A stretch of DNA of 24,330 nucleotides from an uncultured Eggerthellaceae bacterium (lineage in GTDB: Bacteria > Actinomycetota > Coriobacteriia > Coriobacteriales > Eggerthellaceae): positions 1-24,330 of the forward strand of contig CAJTXX010000033.1 in the NCBI GenBank assembly GCA_910584145.1, given 5' to 3'. Each line of letters opens with the position of its first letter. The stretch's first letter is position 1. This document shows, one piece after another, positions 8,096-15,701 of this stretch. Below the pieces are notes generated by a model. It was not told the origin of the DNA. It saw only the letters and a list, made by a program, of their open reading frames with translations, and ran no database searches. The position numbers and the translations under genes are program-made.

Positions 8096-8284
8096 ATTGA
8101 GATTGTGTGATTGATATTGGGCAATAGAATAAAGCTTATTGGTAGCGCGGAAAGGTGCTCTTCGTTCAAATGCTGTGCCATTATCCAAAGCACATGCATT
8201 AATGACCGTCTTAATGCGCGAGACGCAGATGATAGCGCGATGTTAGCCCTTCCGGATAACGTCACTCATCGATAAAAGGTATCA
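8096..8284 (+). promoter_or_regulatory. 189-bp gap with internal promoter candidate and inverted repeat
   Basis: TTGTGT (8103-8108) and TAGAAT (8125-8130) are spaced by 16 bases and make a reasonable sigma-70-type promoter, leaving a leader of about 145 bases before the next gene. In that leader GCATTAA (8196-8202) and TTAATGC (8211-8217) form a perfect 7-bp inverted repeat with an 8-base loop. No T run follows, so it is not an evident terminator. This is the longest gap in the first part of the locus and may start a second transcript. Confidence 0.4.
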
Positions 8285-9433
8285 ATGCCAGCAATGGGAA
8301 TCCAAAAAAGAAGAATCCGGGTTTGCTTTGCGCAACCCGTTATGCATGGTTCGCGGTATCAAGAATGGGTTAAATGCCTTCTATATGCGAATGATGTTTT
8401 TGCAGTACAGTATCTCGATCTCGATCTGCCTGAGGTTGATGTCGCTGATAATGGTCTGACAAAAGCGGTCAAAAAGATACGTAGGATATTCAAAAAGATA
8501 AGATTGATACCGCCTATCCTATCGAGCGATATAGTCGTTTTCAATAATTGCCTCCTCGATGAGAAGCTTTATCATGTCGCGCGTATGTCAAACAAGAAGA
8601 TAGTTCTTGATGCGTATATCTCGAAATATCAAACATTAGTTTGCAGTAGAAAAGTTCTTGTAGAGAAATCCAAAAAGGCAGAGAGGCTCCGTCAAGAAGA
8701 GCGCGATCGATTTGATGGCGCGGAGGTAGTTATATTCCTAAACAGAACAGAGAGGGATTTTTATTGCAGTGTATTAGATGCGTATCCGCGAAGAAGCTGC
8801 ATCATCCCCTTGCATAACTCTCCCAAACGTACGGCTAAATTGGGATTCTTGAAGGGATGTAAGGAAAAGCCTCTTTTCTGTTGGTGGGGTGGCGAGAATA
8901 ATCCGATACATGGACTCGGAAACATCATCCATGCACTTGATATCCTTGAGAAACAGGGTCTCGAATTCAAATTCGAGATATTCGGTACCAACGAGCAAGA
9001 GGGTGTGGCTTATTATCGCGGACTGCTTGAGGAGGTAGGGTGGGAAGGCAAAGTAATACCACGTTATGATCTTCGCATGTCAGATGGGAGTCTAGAAGAA
9101 TATTTGGTCGAAAATTGCGATTTCGCATTCGGGCTGCTGTCTGATGAGGATAAGGCAGTCAATGTTATTGCGAATAAAGTGTTGGATTGCATCAATATGC
9201 AGATTCCATTCTGGACGGCTGATAGTCCTGCGCTGCGTGAATTTTTCTCCGAAAACGAGATCTGCTATTGTGAAGACATATCGCCGCAGGCTCTTGCGGC
9301 GAAGATCGCCGAAACCGTGAACGATCAGGATATACAGAGGAGACTCGAGAAAGCTTCCGAGTCTTTTGCAGAAAACTTCTCTTTAGACAAGCTGAATCAT
9401 AAATTCATAGAGGTGCTGAAAAGCATTTCGTGA
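8285..9433 (+). CDS. GT-B type glycosyltransferase (GT4-like)
   Basis: A 382-residue protein with the layout of a GT-B transferase: a basic N-terminal half with KKIRRIFKKIRLIPP (about 61-75, possible membrane contact), a middle CWWGGENNPIHGLGNIIHAL segment (about 197-216) that resembles the start of a GT4 C-terminal domain, and a late NVIANKVLDCINMQIPFW block where GT4 enzymes carry the E-x7-E donor site. That block lacks the usual EGFP-type sequence, so the family assignment is looser than for its neighbours. AAAGG (8275-8279) lies five bases ahead of the ATG at 8285; the in-frame ATG at 8294 is less well placed. Probably adds one sugar of the repeat unit. Donor unknown. Confidence 0.7.
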   Translation: MPAMGIQKRRIRVCFAQPVMHGSRYQEWVKCLLYANDVFAVQYLDLDLPEVDVADNGLTKAVKKIRRIFKKIRLIPPILSSDIVVFNNCLLDEKLYHVARMSNKKIVLDAYISKYQTLVCSRKVLVEKSKKAERLRQEERDRFDGAEVVIFLNRTERDFYCSVLDAYPRRSCIIPLHNSPKRTAKLGFLKGCKEKPLFCWWGGENNPIHGLGNIIHALDILEKQGLEFKFEIFGTNEQEGVAYYRGLLEEVGWEGKVIPRYDLRMSDGSLEEYLVENCDFAFGLLSDEDKAVNVIANKVLDCINMQIPFWTADSPALREFFSENEICYCEDISPQALAAKIAETVNDQDIQRRLEKASESFAENFSLDKLNHKFIEVLKSIS

Positions 9434-9472
9434 TCAGGAATCGATTATCTTCTCGATAAGAAAGGTGCGCAA

Positions 9473-10252
9473 TTGAAAGCAGTCATCTTAGCGGGTGGCT
9501 ATGGTACCCGCATATCCGAAGAGAGCAGGCTACGGCCTAAGCCTATGGTCGAGATCGGTGGCATGCCAATCCTCTGGCACATCATGAAGTCGTATTCGCA
9601 TTTTGGTGTGAATGATTTCGTGATATGCGCAGGATATATGCAACATGTGATCAAGGAATGGTTTGCTGATTACGCTTTGCATACGAGCGATATCACCTTT
9701 GATTTCGCCAAGGGCGGCGAGATGGTGGTGCACAAGCGACATGCGGAACCTTGGAATGTGACCGTGGTCGATACGGGGCTCGATACGATGACGGGCGGAC
9801 GTATCAGGCGCGTACGTGACTATATCGGAGACGAGCCATTCCTGCTCACTTATGGGGATGGGGTATGCGATGTCGACATCGCAGAGCTTATCGATTTCCA
9901 TAAAGAACATGGAAAACTCGCGACGATCACTGCGGTAGAGCCAGGTGGGCGATTCGGTGTGCTCGATATGTCGGACGACGGTTCCATCAGGAGCTTTGGT
10001 GAGAAGCGGATCGAAGATGGCGGCTGGATCAATGGCGGATATATGGTCCTAGATTCTGCTGTGATCGATCTCATAGAGGGCGATGACACCGTTTTTGAAC
10101 AGCATCCGCTCGAAGAGCTCGCCCGCACAGGCGAGCTCGTTGCATATAGGCATAAAGGATTCTGGCAGTGTATGGATACGCTGCGCGAAAAGAGCATGCT
10201 CGACGATCTGGTAAAAGGCGGTCAGGCTCCTTGGATGAGGTGGCAGCGATGA
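9473..10252 (+). CDS. rfbF: Glucose-1-phosphate cytidylyltransferase
   Basis: A 259-residue nucleotidyltransferase that makes CDP-glucose from CTP and glucose 1-phosphate, the first committed step to CDP-3,6-dideoxyhexoses. Family landmarks are LAGGYGTRISEESRLRPKPM (5-24), GGMPILWHIMKSY, LLTYGDGVCDVDI (about 124-136), GGRFGVLDM and DGGWINGGYMV (about 182-192). These distinguish RfbF/AscA from RmlA-type enzymes, one of which is present separately in this window. The start is TTG 9473, with AAAGGTG six bases upstream; this start gives the normal family N terminus and nearly the normal length. The stop overlaps the next ATG (ATGA), as expected for a tight operon. Codon use is more GC-rich than in the preceding genes. 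Confidence 0.95.
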   Translation: MKAVILAGGYGTRISEESRLRPKPMVEIGGMPILWHIMKSYSHFGVNDFVICAGYMQHVIKEWFADYALHTSDITFDFAKGGEMVVHKRHAEPWNVTVVDTGLDTMTGGRIRRVRDYIGDEPFLLTYGDGVCDVDIAELIDFHKEHGKLATITAVEPGGRFGVLDMSDDGSIRSFGEKRIEDGGWINGGYMVLDSAVIDLIEGDDTVFEQHPLEELARTGELVAYRHKGFWQCMDTLREKSMLDDLVKGGQAPWMRWQR

Positions 10253-11322
10253 CGCCGCGAGAGGTGCTTGCATGCTATCGGGGCCGACGCATTATGGTGA
10301 CAGGGCACACTGGCTTCAAGGGCTCGTGGCTTTGCAGTATCCTCGAGCTTGCGGGGGCTCAGGTAGTAGGATATGCTCTCGAGCCTCCTACTGACCCGAA
10401 CCTTTTCAGGATCAATAATGCATGGAAAGCCGTTGAGAGTGTGATCGGTGACGTGAGGAATGGTAGTGCGCTCGCAGATGTTATGGTGCGCTTCAGCCCT
10501 GAGATCGTTATCCATATGGCGGCCCAACCCCTCGTCCGTGAGTCATATATAGATCCTGTTGGCACTTATGAAACGAATGTGATGGGTACCGTGCATGTCT
10601 TGGAAGCGGTACGCGGATGCTCGAGCGTGCGCTCTGTTCTGAATGTAACGACGGATAAGGTCTATTTGAATCATGAATGGTCGTGGGGTTATCGAGAAGA
10701 TGACGTTCTGGATGGGTGCGACCCTTATTCGAACTCGAAGTCGTGTTCAGAACTGGTGACGCATTCCTATACCGGCTCATTCCTCGAAGAATCAGGTATT
10801 GCGGTGTCGACTGCGCGTGCGGGCAATGTGATCGGAGGTGGCGATTTCTCGAGGGATCGCATCGTCCCTGATTGCGTGCGTGCGGCTCTTGGAGGAGCGC
10901 CGATCACTATCCGCAATCCGCGCTCGACGCGTCCTTATCAGCATGTGCTCGAGCCTTTGTTCGCATATCTGCTCATAGCGATATCTCAAATGGATAATCT
11001 TGCTTTCAGCGGTGCCTACAACATAGGCCCCGGAGATGAAGGCTGCACCACCACTGAGGATGTGGTGCGGATGTTCGGGGACGCATGGGGAGAGGGATTC
11101 TCTTGGCAGGTGCGCCCGGATGGTGGCCCTAGGGAGGCGAACTTCCTGAAACTCGATTGCTCGAAGATCCGATCGATCTTCGGGTGGATTCCTGTGTGGG
11201 ACATAGAACGTGCCATAGAAGAGACAGTGGCATGGACGCGTGCGTGGGTTGAAGGATGCGACATGGGACCATTCATGCGAAAGCAGATAGAAAGCTATAT
11301 GGCAGATGCGGAGGAGAGATGA
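10249..11322 (+). CDS. rfbG: CDP-glucose 4,6-dehydratase
   Basis: A 357-residue extended short-chain dehydrogenase that turns CDP-glucose into CDP-4-dehydro-6-deoxyglucose with bound NAD. Visible features are the NAD-binding TGHTGFKG (18-25), the TTDKVY segment, the catalytic Tyr160-Lys164 pair in YSNSKSCSE, ARAGNVIGGGDFSRDRIVPD, and STRPYQHVLEPL, all typical of RfbG/AscB. ATG 10249 was chosen over an upstream in-frame ATG at 10168 because AGGTGG lies six bases before it, it overlaps the rfbF stop as ATGA, and the family begins at this point. It acts directly after RfbF and feeds the next gene's product. Confidence 0.95.
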   Translation: MTPREVLACYRGRRIMVTGHTGFKGSWLCSILELAGAQVVGYALEPPTDPNLFRINNAWKAVESVIGDVRNGSALADVMVRFSPEIVIHMAAQPLVRESYIDPVGTYETNVMGTVHVLEAVRGCSSVRSVLNVTTDKVYLNHEWSWGYREDDVLDGCDPYSNSKSCSELVTHSYTGSFLEESGIAVSTARAGNVIGGGDFSRDRIVPDCVRAALGGAPITIRNPRSTRPYQHVLEPLFAYLLIAISQMDNLAFSGAYNIGPGDEGCTTTEDVVRMFGDAWGEGFSWQVRPDGGPREANFLKLDCSKIRSIFGWIPVWDIERAIEETVAWTRAWVEGCDMGPFMRKQIESYMADAEER

Positions 11323-12653
11323 AGATGCATATGATGGATGAGAGCACTGCGCGCGAAGCGATACTAAAGGCAGTCGGCGAATATGCTTCCACATATCTTG
11401 CGTCTACAGAGTGGCAGGAAGGTGGGCGCATCCCGTATGCGGGGCGGGTCTTCGGATCTGAAGAAGTAGTGAACCTAGCCGACTCGATGCTCGACTTCTG
11501 GCTCACCGCTGGTACGTGGACCGAGCGTTTCGAGCGTGATTTCGCGGAGTATCTTGGTGTCGGCTATGCGAGCCTCGTGAACTCTGGTTCATCGGCGAAT
11601 CTGCTCGCCTTCATGACTCTCACGGCACCTGAGCTCGGTGTGCGGGCGATACGGCCTGGAGACGAGGTCATCACAGTGGCTGCAGGCTTTCCAACCACTG
11701 TCTCGCCGATCATCCAGTACGGCGCCGTGCCAGTCTTCGTTGATGTGACCGTTCCCCAATATAATGTGGACGTCTCGCAGCTCGAGGGGGCTCTCTCTGG
11801 TAAGACTAAGGCGGTCATGTTAGCGCATACGCTTGGCAATCCCTTTGATCTTGCTGCGGTGAAGGGATTCTGCGATACGCATGGGCTTTGGCTTATCGAA
11901 GATAACTGCGATGCGCTCGGTTCGGTCTATGAGCTCGACGGCGCCATGCGGCTTACGGGTACGGTGGGGGATATTGGCACGTCGAGCTTCTATCCGCCCC
12001 ACCATATGACGATGGGCGAAGGAGGTGCAGTTTACACTGATAACCCGCTGCTGCATAAGGTGATGCGCTCGATGCGTGATTGGGGGCGCGACTGCACGTG
12101 CGCATCGGGCCAGGACAACCGATGCGGGAACCGATTCGCCGGCCAATACGGTGAGCTTCCGTTCGGCTATGACCACAAGTACGTCTACTCGCATTTCGGG
12201 TACAACCTGAAAGCGACAGATATGCAGGCAGCGGTCGGTTGCGCACAGCTCGGCAGGCTTCCGTCCTTCATCGAGGCGCGCAGGCGCAACCACGCCTATC
12301 TCGCAGAGGCCCTATCCGATCTTGAAGGTAGACTGGTTCTTCCACAGCGGTGCCCTGGATCCGATCCCAGCTGGTTCGGCTTCACGATGACGGCTCGGTC
12401 TTCTGCGGACCGCGCTCGCATCGTCCGCGCGCTCGAGGAGGAGAAGATCCAGACGCGGATGTTGTTCGCGGGCAATATCATCAGGCACCCATGCTTCGAT
12501 TCCATTCGAGGGACGGATGCCTACCGCGTGGTGGGCGAGCTTCCTCAGACCGACCGCATCATGGAAGAGACGTTCTGGGTGGGCGTCTACCCGGGCATGA
12601 CCGATGCAATGCTAGACAAGATCGCAGAGGTGCTTCACAAGGCGGTCCGCTAG
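11319..12653 (+). CDS. rfbH: CDP-4-dehydro-6-deoxyglucose 3-dehydrase (E1, PLP and [2Fe-2S])
   Basis: A 444-residue enzyme of the RfbH/AscC (E1) family, which removes the 3-hydroxyl of CDP-4-keto-6-deoxyglucose. The usual PLP lysine is replaced by histidine: SFYPPHHMTMGEGGAV, with His228 at the lysine position, the hallmark of dehydrases rather than aminotransferases. Four cysteines, Cys197, Cys259, Cys261 and Cys269, match the C-x(about 60)-C-x-C-x7-C pattern of the E1 iron-sulfur cluster (57 is the published first spacing; here it is 61). The ATG overlaps the rfbG stop (ATGA) and has GGAGGAG upstream. E1 enzymes of this kind need electrons from a partner E3 flavoprotein (RfbI/AscD); no such gene is in the window. 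Confidence 0.95.
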   Translation: MKMHMMDESTAREAILKAVGEYASTYLASTEWQEGGRIPYAGRVFGSEEVVNLADSMLDFWLTAGTWTERFERDFAEYLGVGYASLVNSGSSANLLAFMTLTAPELGVRAIRPGDEVITVAAGFPTTVSPIIQYGAVPVFVDVTVPQYNVDVSQLEGALSGKTKAVMLAHTLGNPFDLAAVKGFCDTHGLWLIEDNCDALGSVYELDGAMRLTGTVGDIGTSSFYPPHHMTMGEGGAVYTDNPLLHKVMRSMRDWGRDCTCASGQDNRCGNRFAGQYGELPFGYDHKYVYSHFGYNLKATDMQAAVGCAQLGRLPSFIEARRRNHAYLAEALSDLEGRLVLPQRCPGSDPSWFGFTMTARSSADRARIVRALEEEKIQTRMLFAGNIIRHPCFDSIRGTDAYRVVGELPQTDRIMEETFWVGVYPGMTDAMLDKIAEVLHKAVR

Positions 12654-13595
12654 ATGGCCAGAAGAACGGCTGTCGTGACGGGTGCTTCGGGCTTTATAGG
12701 CGCTGCCTTGGTCGAGCGCCTTGTGCGCGCGGGGATAGAGGTGTATGCGATTGTTCGACGTGGTTGCGAGCGCAAGGCGCAGCTCGAGAATCCTCTCGCG
12801 ACGATTGTCGAATGCGACTTATCCGAATACGATAGCCTGTCCGACCTTGTCCGTTCCTCTGAGGGGATAGATGCTTTCTACCACTTCGCGTGGGCGGGCA
12901 CATCGGGTGCTTCCCGTGGAGATTCCGAGCTGCAGCTTTCCAATGCCGGGGCAGCCTGCAAGGCCGTCGAACAGGCGGCAAAGCTCGGGACGCGGCGGTT
13001 CGTATTCGCCGCGAGCATCATGGAGGAAGAAGTGCTTCAGATAGCCTATTGGCAGCAGGCGCCCCCCAACGCCGGGCATATCTATAGTGCAGCGAAGCTC
13101 GCGGCAGACAATATGTGCTATATCCTCGCAGCAGAACTTGGTATCGAATATGCCCGGGCTGTCATCTCGAACGTATATGGGCCGGGAGAATACTCTGCGC
13201 GATTCATAAACACCACCTTGAGGAAAATGGTCGGCGGGGAGCCTATAGAGCTCTCGACCTGCGAGCAGCTCTATGACTTCGTCTATATCGATGATGCTGT
13301 AGAGGGGCTTATGCGCTTGGGGATGCAAGATACGCTCGCATCTAGCTGCTACATCGGCAACAGAGCTCCAAAGCCTCTCAGGGAATATGTGCTTGAGATG
13401 AGGGAGGAGATTGGTTCGTCGTCCGACTTGCTCTTCGGTGCCCTTGGTCAAGCGGGGAGCTATCCTTCGTTCTGTGGCCATGCGGGTTTTGAGTGTATGT
13501 ACGATGCGCTTGGTTTCGAGTCATCGGTTGGCTTTTCTGAGGGTATTGCGAGAACAGCAGAGCAGTTTGCTGATCTCGGAAGGAGGATAGCTTGA
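12654..13595 (+). CDS. SDR reductase, probable CDP-4-keto-3,6-dideoxyhexose reductase
   Basis: A 313-residue extended SDR with the nucleotide-binding GASGFIG (10-16) and the catalytic Tyr144-Lys148 pair in YSAAKLAAD; the motif NVYGPGEYS and the segment YDFVYIDDAVEGLMRL fit NAD(P)-dependent sugar epimerase/reductases. It begins immediately after the rfbH stop. In CDP-dideoxyhexose clusters the gene after the E1 dehydrase is usually the reductase that sets C-4 (RfbJ abequose synthase, RfbS paratose synthase, AscF). Because an RmlC-like epimerase follows, I favour an AscF-like role giving CDP-ascarylose. The sequence alone does not decide among abequose, paratose and ascarylose, and a 2-epimerase or other SDR role cannot be excluded. 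Confidence 0.8.
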   Translation: MARRTAVVTGASGFIGAALVERLVRAGIEVYAIVRRGCERKAQLENPLATIVECDLSEYDSLSDLVRSSEGIDAFYHFAWAGTSGASRGDSELQLSNAGAACKAVEQAAKLGTRRFVFAASIMEEEVLQIAYWQQAPPNAGHIYSAAKLAADNMCYILAAELGIEYARAVISNVYGPGEYSARFINTTLRKMVGGEPIELSTCEQLYDFVYIDDAVEGLMRLGMQDTLASSCYIGNRAPKPLREYVLEMREEIGSSSDLLFGALGQAGSYPSFCGHAGFECMYDALGFESSVGFSEGIARTAEQFADLGRRIA

Positions 13596-14183
13596 ATGGC
13601 TGATACTGATCAGGGGCGGTTTGGATTCGCGGCAGTATTCGAAGAGAGCGGTCTTTGCGTGATCGAACCCTTCTTTTCGCAGGACAAGCGCGGTTATTTC
13701 ATGAAATCATTCGAAGCTTCTTTTTTTGAAGATCATGGGCTTGATGCAGATGTATGCGAGCAGTTCGACTCATTCTCGTACCGCAACGTTGTTCGCGGGT
13801 TGCATTTTCAAACAGAGAACCCGCAATCAAAGCTGGTGCGATGCATAAAAGGTGAGATATTCGATGTTGCGGTGGATCTGCGTAGCGATTCTCCGACATA
13901 CGGGAAGTGGCATGCAGAGATCCTGTCAGGTGACAACATGAAAAGCTACTTCATCCCTCGTGGCTTCGCGCATGGATTCCAGGTCCTTTCAGATGAGGCG
14001 TTAGTTTCGTATCTATGCAATGGGCTTTATTCGCCTGGAACTGATACTGGTATCTTGTGGAATGATCCTGACTTGGCTATTTCCTGGCCTATATGTGATG
14101 ACGTGATACTGTCTGAGAGGGATGGTTCGCACATGTCTTTTGCTGATTTTGATACAGAATTTGGTGGGCTCGCTCTTACATAA
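13596..14183 (+). CDS. RmlC-like epimerase, candidate AscE (CDP-3,6-dideoxy-hexulose 5-epimerase)
   Basis: A 195-residue cupin of the dTDP-4-dehydrorhamnose 3,5-epimerase family. The active-site residues are in place: His70 in RGLHFQ, Lys79 in SKLVRC and Tyr145 in LYSPGTDTG, along with IPRGFAHGFQVLSDEA and WNDPDLAISWP. A second, GC-rich rmlC sits with rmlABD at 20708, so this copy is unlikely to be needed for rhamnose. In the Yersinia ascarylose pathway AscE is an RmlC homologue acting as a 5-epimerase on the CDP-3,6-dideoxy-4-keto sugar, and this gene directly follows the dehydrase and reductase. An excellent AAGGAGG site precedes the ATG, which abuts the previous stop. A spare dTDP-rhamnose epimerase is the alternative. 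Confidence 0.82.
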   Translation: MADTDQGRFGFAAVFEESGLCVIEPFFSQDKRGYFMKSFEASFFEDHGLDADVCEQFDSFSYRNVVRGLHFQTENPQSKLVRCIKGEIFDVAVDLRSDSPTYGKWHAEILSGDNMKSYFIPRGFAHGFQVLSDEALVSYLCNGLYSPGTDTGILWNDPDLAISWPICDDVILSERDGSHMSFADFDTEFGGLALT

Positions 14184-14242
14184 AATGCAGATTGCGCGAT
14201 CATCTGAAATGCTTCCCTTTCGCATCTTGAGAAAGAAATAAC

Positions 14243-15655
14243 ATGCGTCAGGCTGCTTTTATTCAGTTTGTGTCGAAATATATGGCGATTGCAATTCAGC
14301 TGGTTATCACTGCGGTTCTGGCGAGGCTTATATCTCCGTCTCAATTTGGTCTTTTGGCGATAGTTACAGTTTTTTCGACTTTTTTCCTTATGTTTTCTGA
14401 CATGGGGATAGGTATTGCGGTGGTGCAGTTTCGTGACCTCGCGAAAAAAGATCTTGGTTCTTTGTTTGGGTTTTCGATTATCGTCGCTACTGGCCTGACG
14501 CTTCTCTTCTGTGCAGCGTCGATTCCGATTTCCGTATTTTACGGGGACAACGAACTGATCTCGTTGTGTTGCGCATCCTCTCTTGCGCTGTTTTTTTCGA
14601 CATTGAATATGGTTCCTAATGGAGTCATGTTGCGCGAAAAGCGGTTCCTCAGTATTGGTTTAAGGCTTGTTTTTGCTACTGTTGTCTCAGGTATCATCGG
14701 CATCGTGCTTGCTCTGCGCGATTTCCAATGCTATGCATTGGTGGTTCAGATGGACGTACAGGCATTCATCGTCTTTGCTTGGAATCTTGCATCCTCACAC
14801 CTCGGAGATATTAACTTCCGTTTCGTGAGTGTGCTAAAGAGGATCTTTTCATATTCGGCATACCAATTTGGATTCTCGCTGATTAACTACTTCGCACGTA
14901 ATCTCGATAATCTGATCATCGGTAAAGCATTTGGGGATGCAGCGCTCGGGTTCTACGACAAGGCCTATAAATTGACAACCTATCCGCTCTCTGCCGTTTC
15001 GGGTATAGCGGGATCTGTGATACAGCCTTTTATGGCCGAACATCAAAGCGATCCTGATAGGATATTCCAGTGTTGGAAAAAGGTTTGGAAGCTTTTATCC
15101 CTTATTGCAGTTCCCGTAGCTGCTATTTTCATTTCAGCACCTGCTCAGGTAATCGAAATAATGTATGGTCCGGGTTGGGATAGCGCCATCCCGCTGTTCT
15201 TTGCGCTTTCCTTCAGCGTTTATTTTCAAATGATCAATAACACATCGGGTGCGTTCTTCCAAAGCCTAGGAAGAACGGATCTGATGTTTAGGTGCGGTTT
15301 GGTGACTACGCTTATGGCAATTGTGGGGCTTATCATAGCTTTGATCATTGGGGACATTTCTGCCGTCGCGATAAGTATCAGCGTTTGCTACTGTTTGAAT
15401 ATCGTGTCTGTGGCCTACTATCTTGTGAAGCGCGGTTTTGAAAAGCCCTTTTCGTCGCTTCTTTTTCTTTTTCCAGAGATATCGGTAGGGATTGTGGCAA
15501 TACTGATCTGCTCTCTTATCTCAGCTATGTTTCCTGAAGGGTTGATCATTCAGTTCTGTTTAAGAGTTCTGACGGTCTGTTCTGTGATTCTTGTTGGATA
15601 TGTTCTGACAGGGCAGATGAAGGAATTAATAGGATCCATACGTAAATCAGGCTGA
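14243..15655 (+). CDS. Wzx-type polysaccharide flippase (MOP superfamily)
   Basis: A 470-residue membrane protein with about 12-14 hydrophobic helices and the family features of the WzxC/PST branch (Polysacc_synt): an N-terminal QFVSKYMAIAIQLVITAVLA, RLISPSQFGLLAIVTVF (29-45), a central YFARNLDNLIIGKAFGDAAL (about 215-234) and YDKAYKLTTYPL. Such proteins flip undecaprenyl-diphosphate-linked repeat units across the membrane for polymerisation. It fits with the Wzy-like gene at 5640. Codons are AT-rich again after the GC-richer dideoxyhexose genes. AGAAAG precedes the ATG. A 59-base gap separates it from the epimerase gene; no clear promoter is seen there. Confidence 0.92.
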   Translation: MRQAAFIQFVSKYMAIAIQLVITAVLARLISPSQFGLLAIVTVFSTFFLMFSDMGIGIAVVQFRDLAKKDLGSLFGFSIIVATGLTLLFCAASIPISVFYGDNELISLCCASSLALFFSTLNMVPNGVMLREKRFLSIGLRLVFATVVSGIIGIVLALRDFQCYALVVQMDVQAFIVFAWNLASSHLGDINFRFVSVLKRIFSYSAYQFGFSLINYFARNLDNLIIGKAFGDAALGFYDKAYKLTTYPLSAVSGIAGSVIQPFMAEHQSDPDRIFQCWKKVWKLLSLIAVPVAAIFISAPAQVIEIMYGPGWDSAIPLFFALSFSVYFQMINNTSGAFFQSLGRTDLMFRCGLVTTLMAIVGLIIALIIGDISAVAISISVCYCLNIVSVAYYLVKRGFEKPFSSLLFLFPEISVGIVAILICSLISAMFPEGLIIQFCLRVLTVCSVILVGYVLTGQMKELIGSIRKSG

Positions 15656-15701
15656 ATTGCAAAACAGAAGGTTCCTTGATAGAGAAGGGGAGAAGCGGCC
15701 G

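Larger units (their letters stand above)
4316..9430. other. AT-richer variable core of the locus
   Basis: From inside the end of the WchF-like gene to just before the cytidylyltransferase gene, A/T-ending codons and A-rich runs are common, whereas genes on either flank have nearly all G/C third positions. The segment carries the GT4, polymerase, GT8 and GT-B genes, the usual serotype-defining part of such loci. A second AT-richer stretch covers the RmlC-like and flippase genes (about 13600-15700). The contrast is seen by eye; I did not compute GC values. Horizontal replacement is inferred. Confidence 0.6.
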
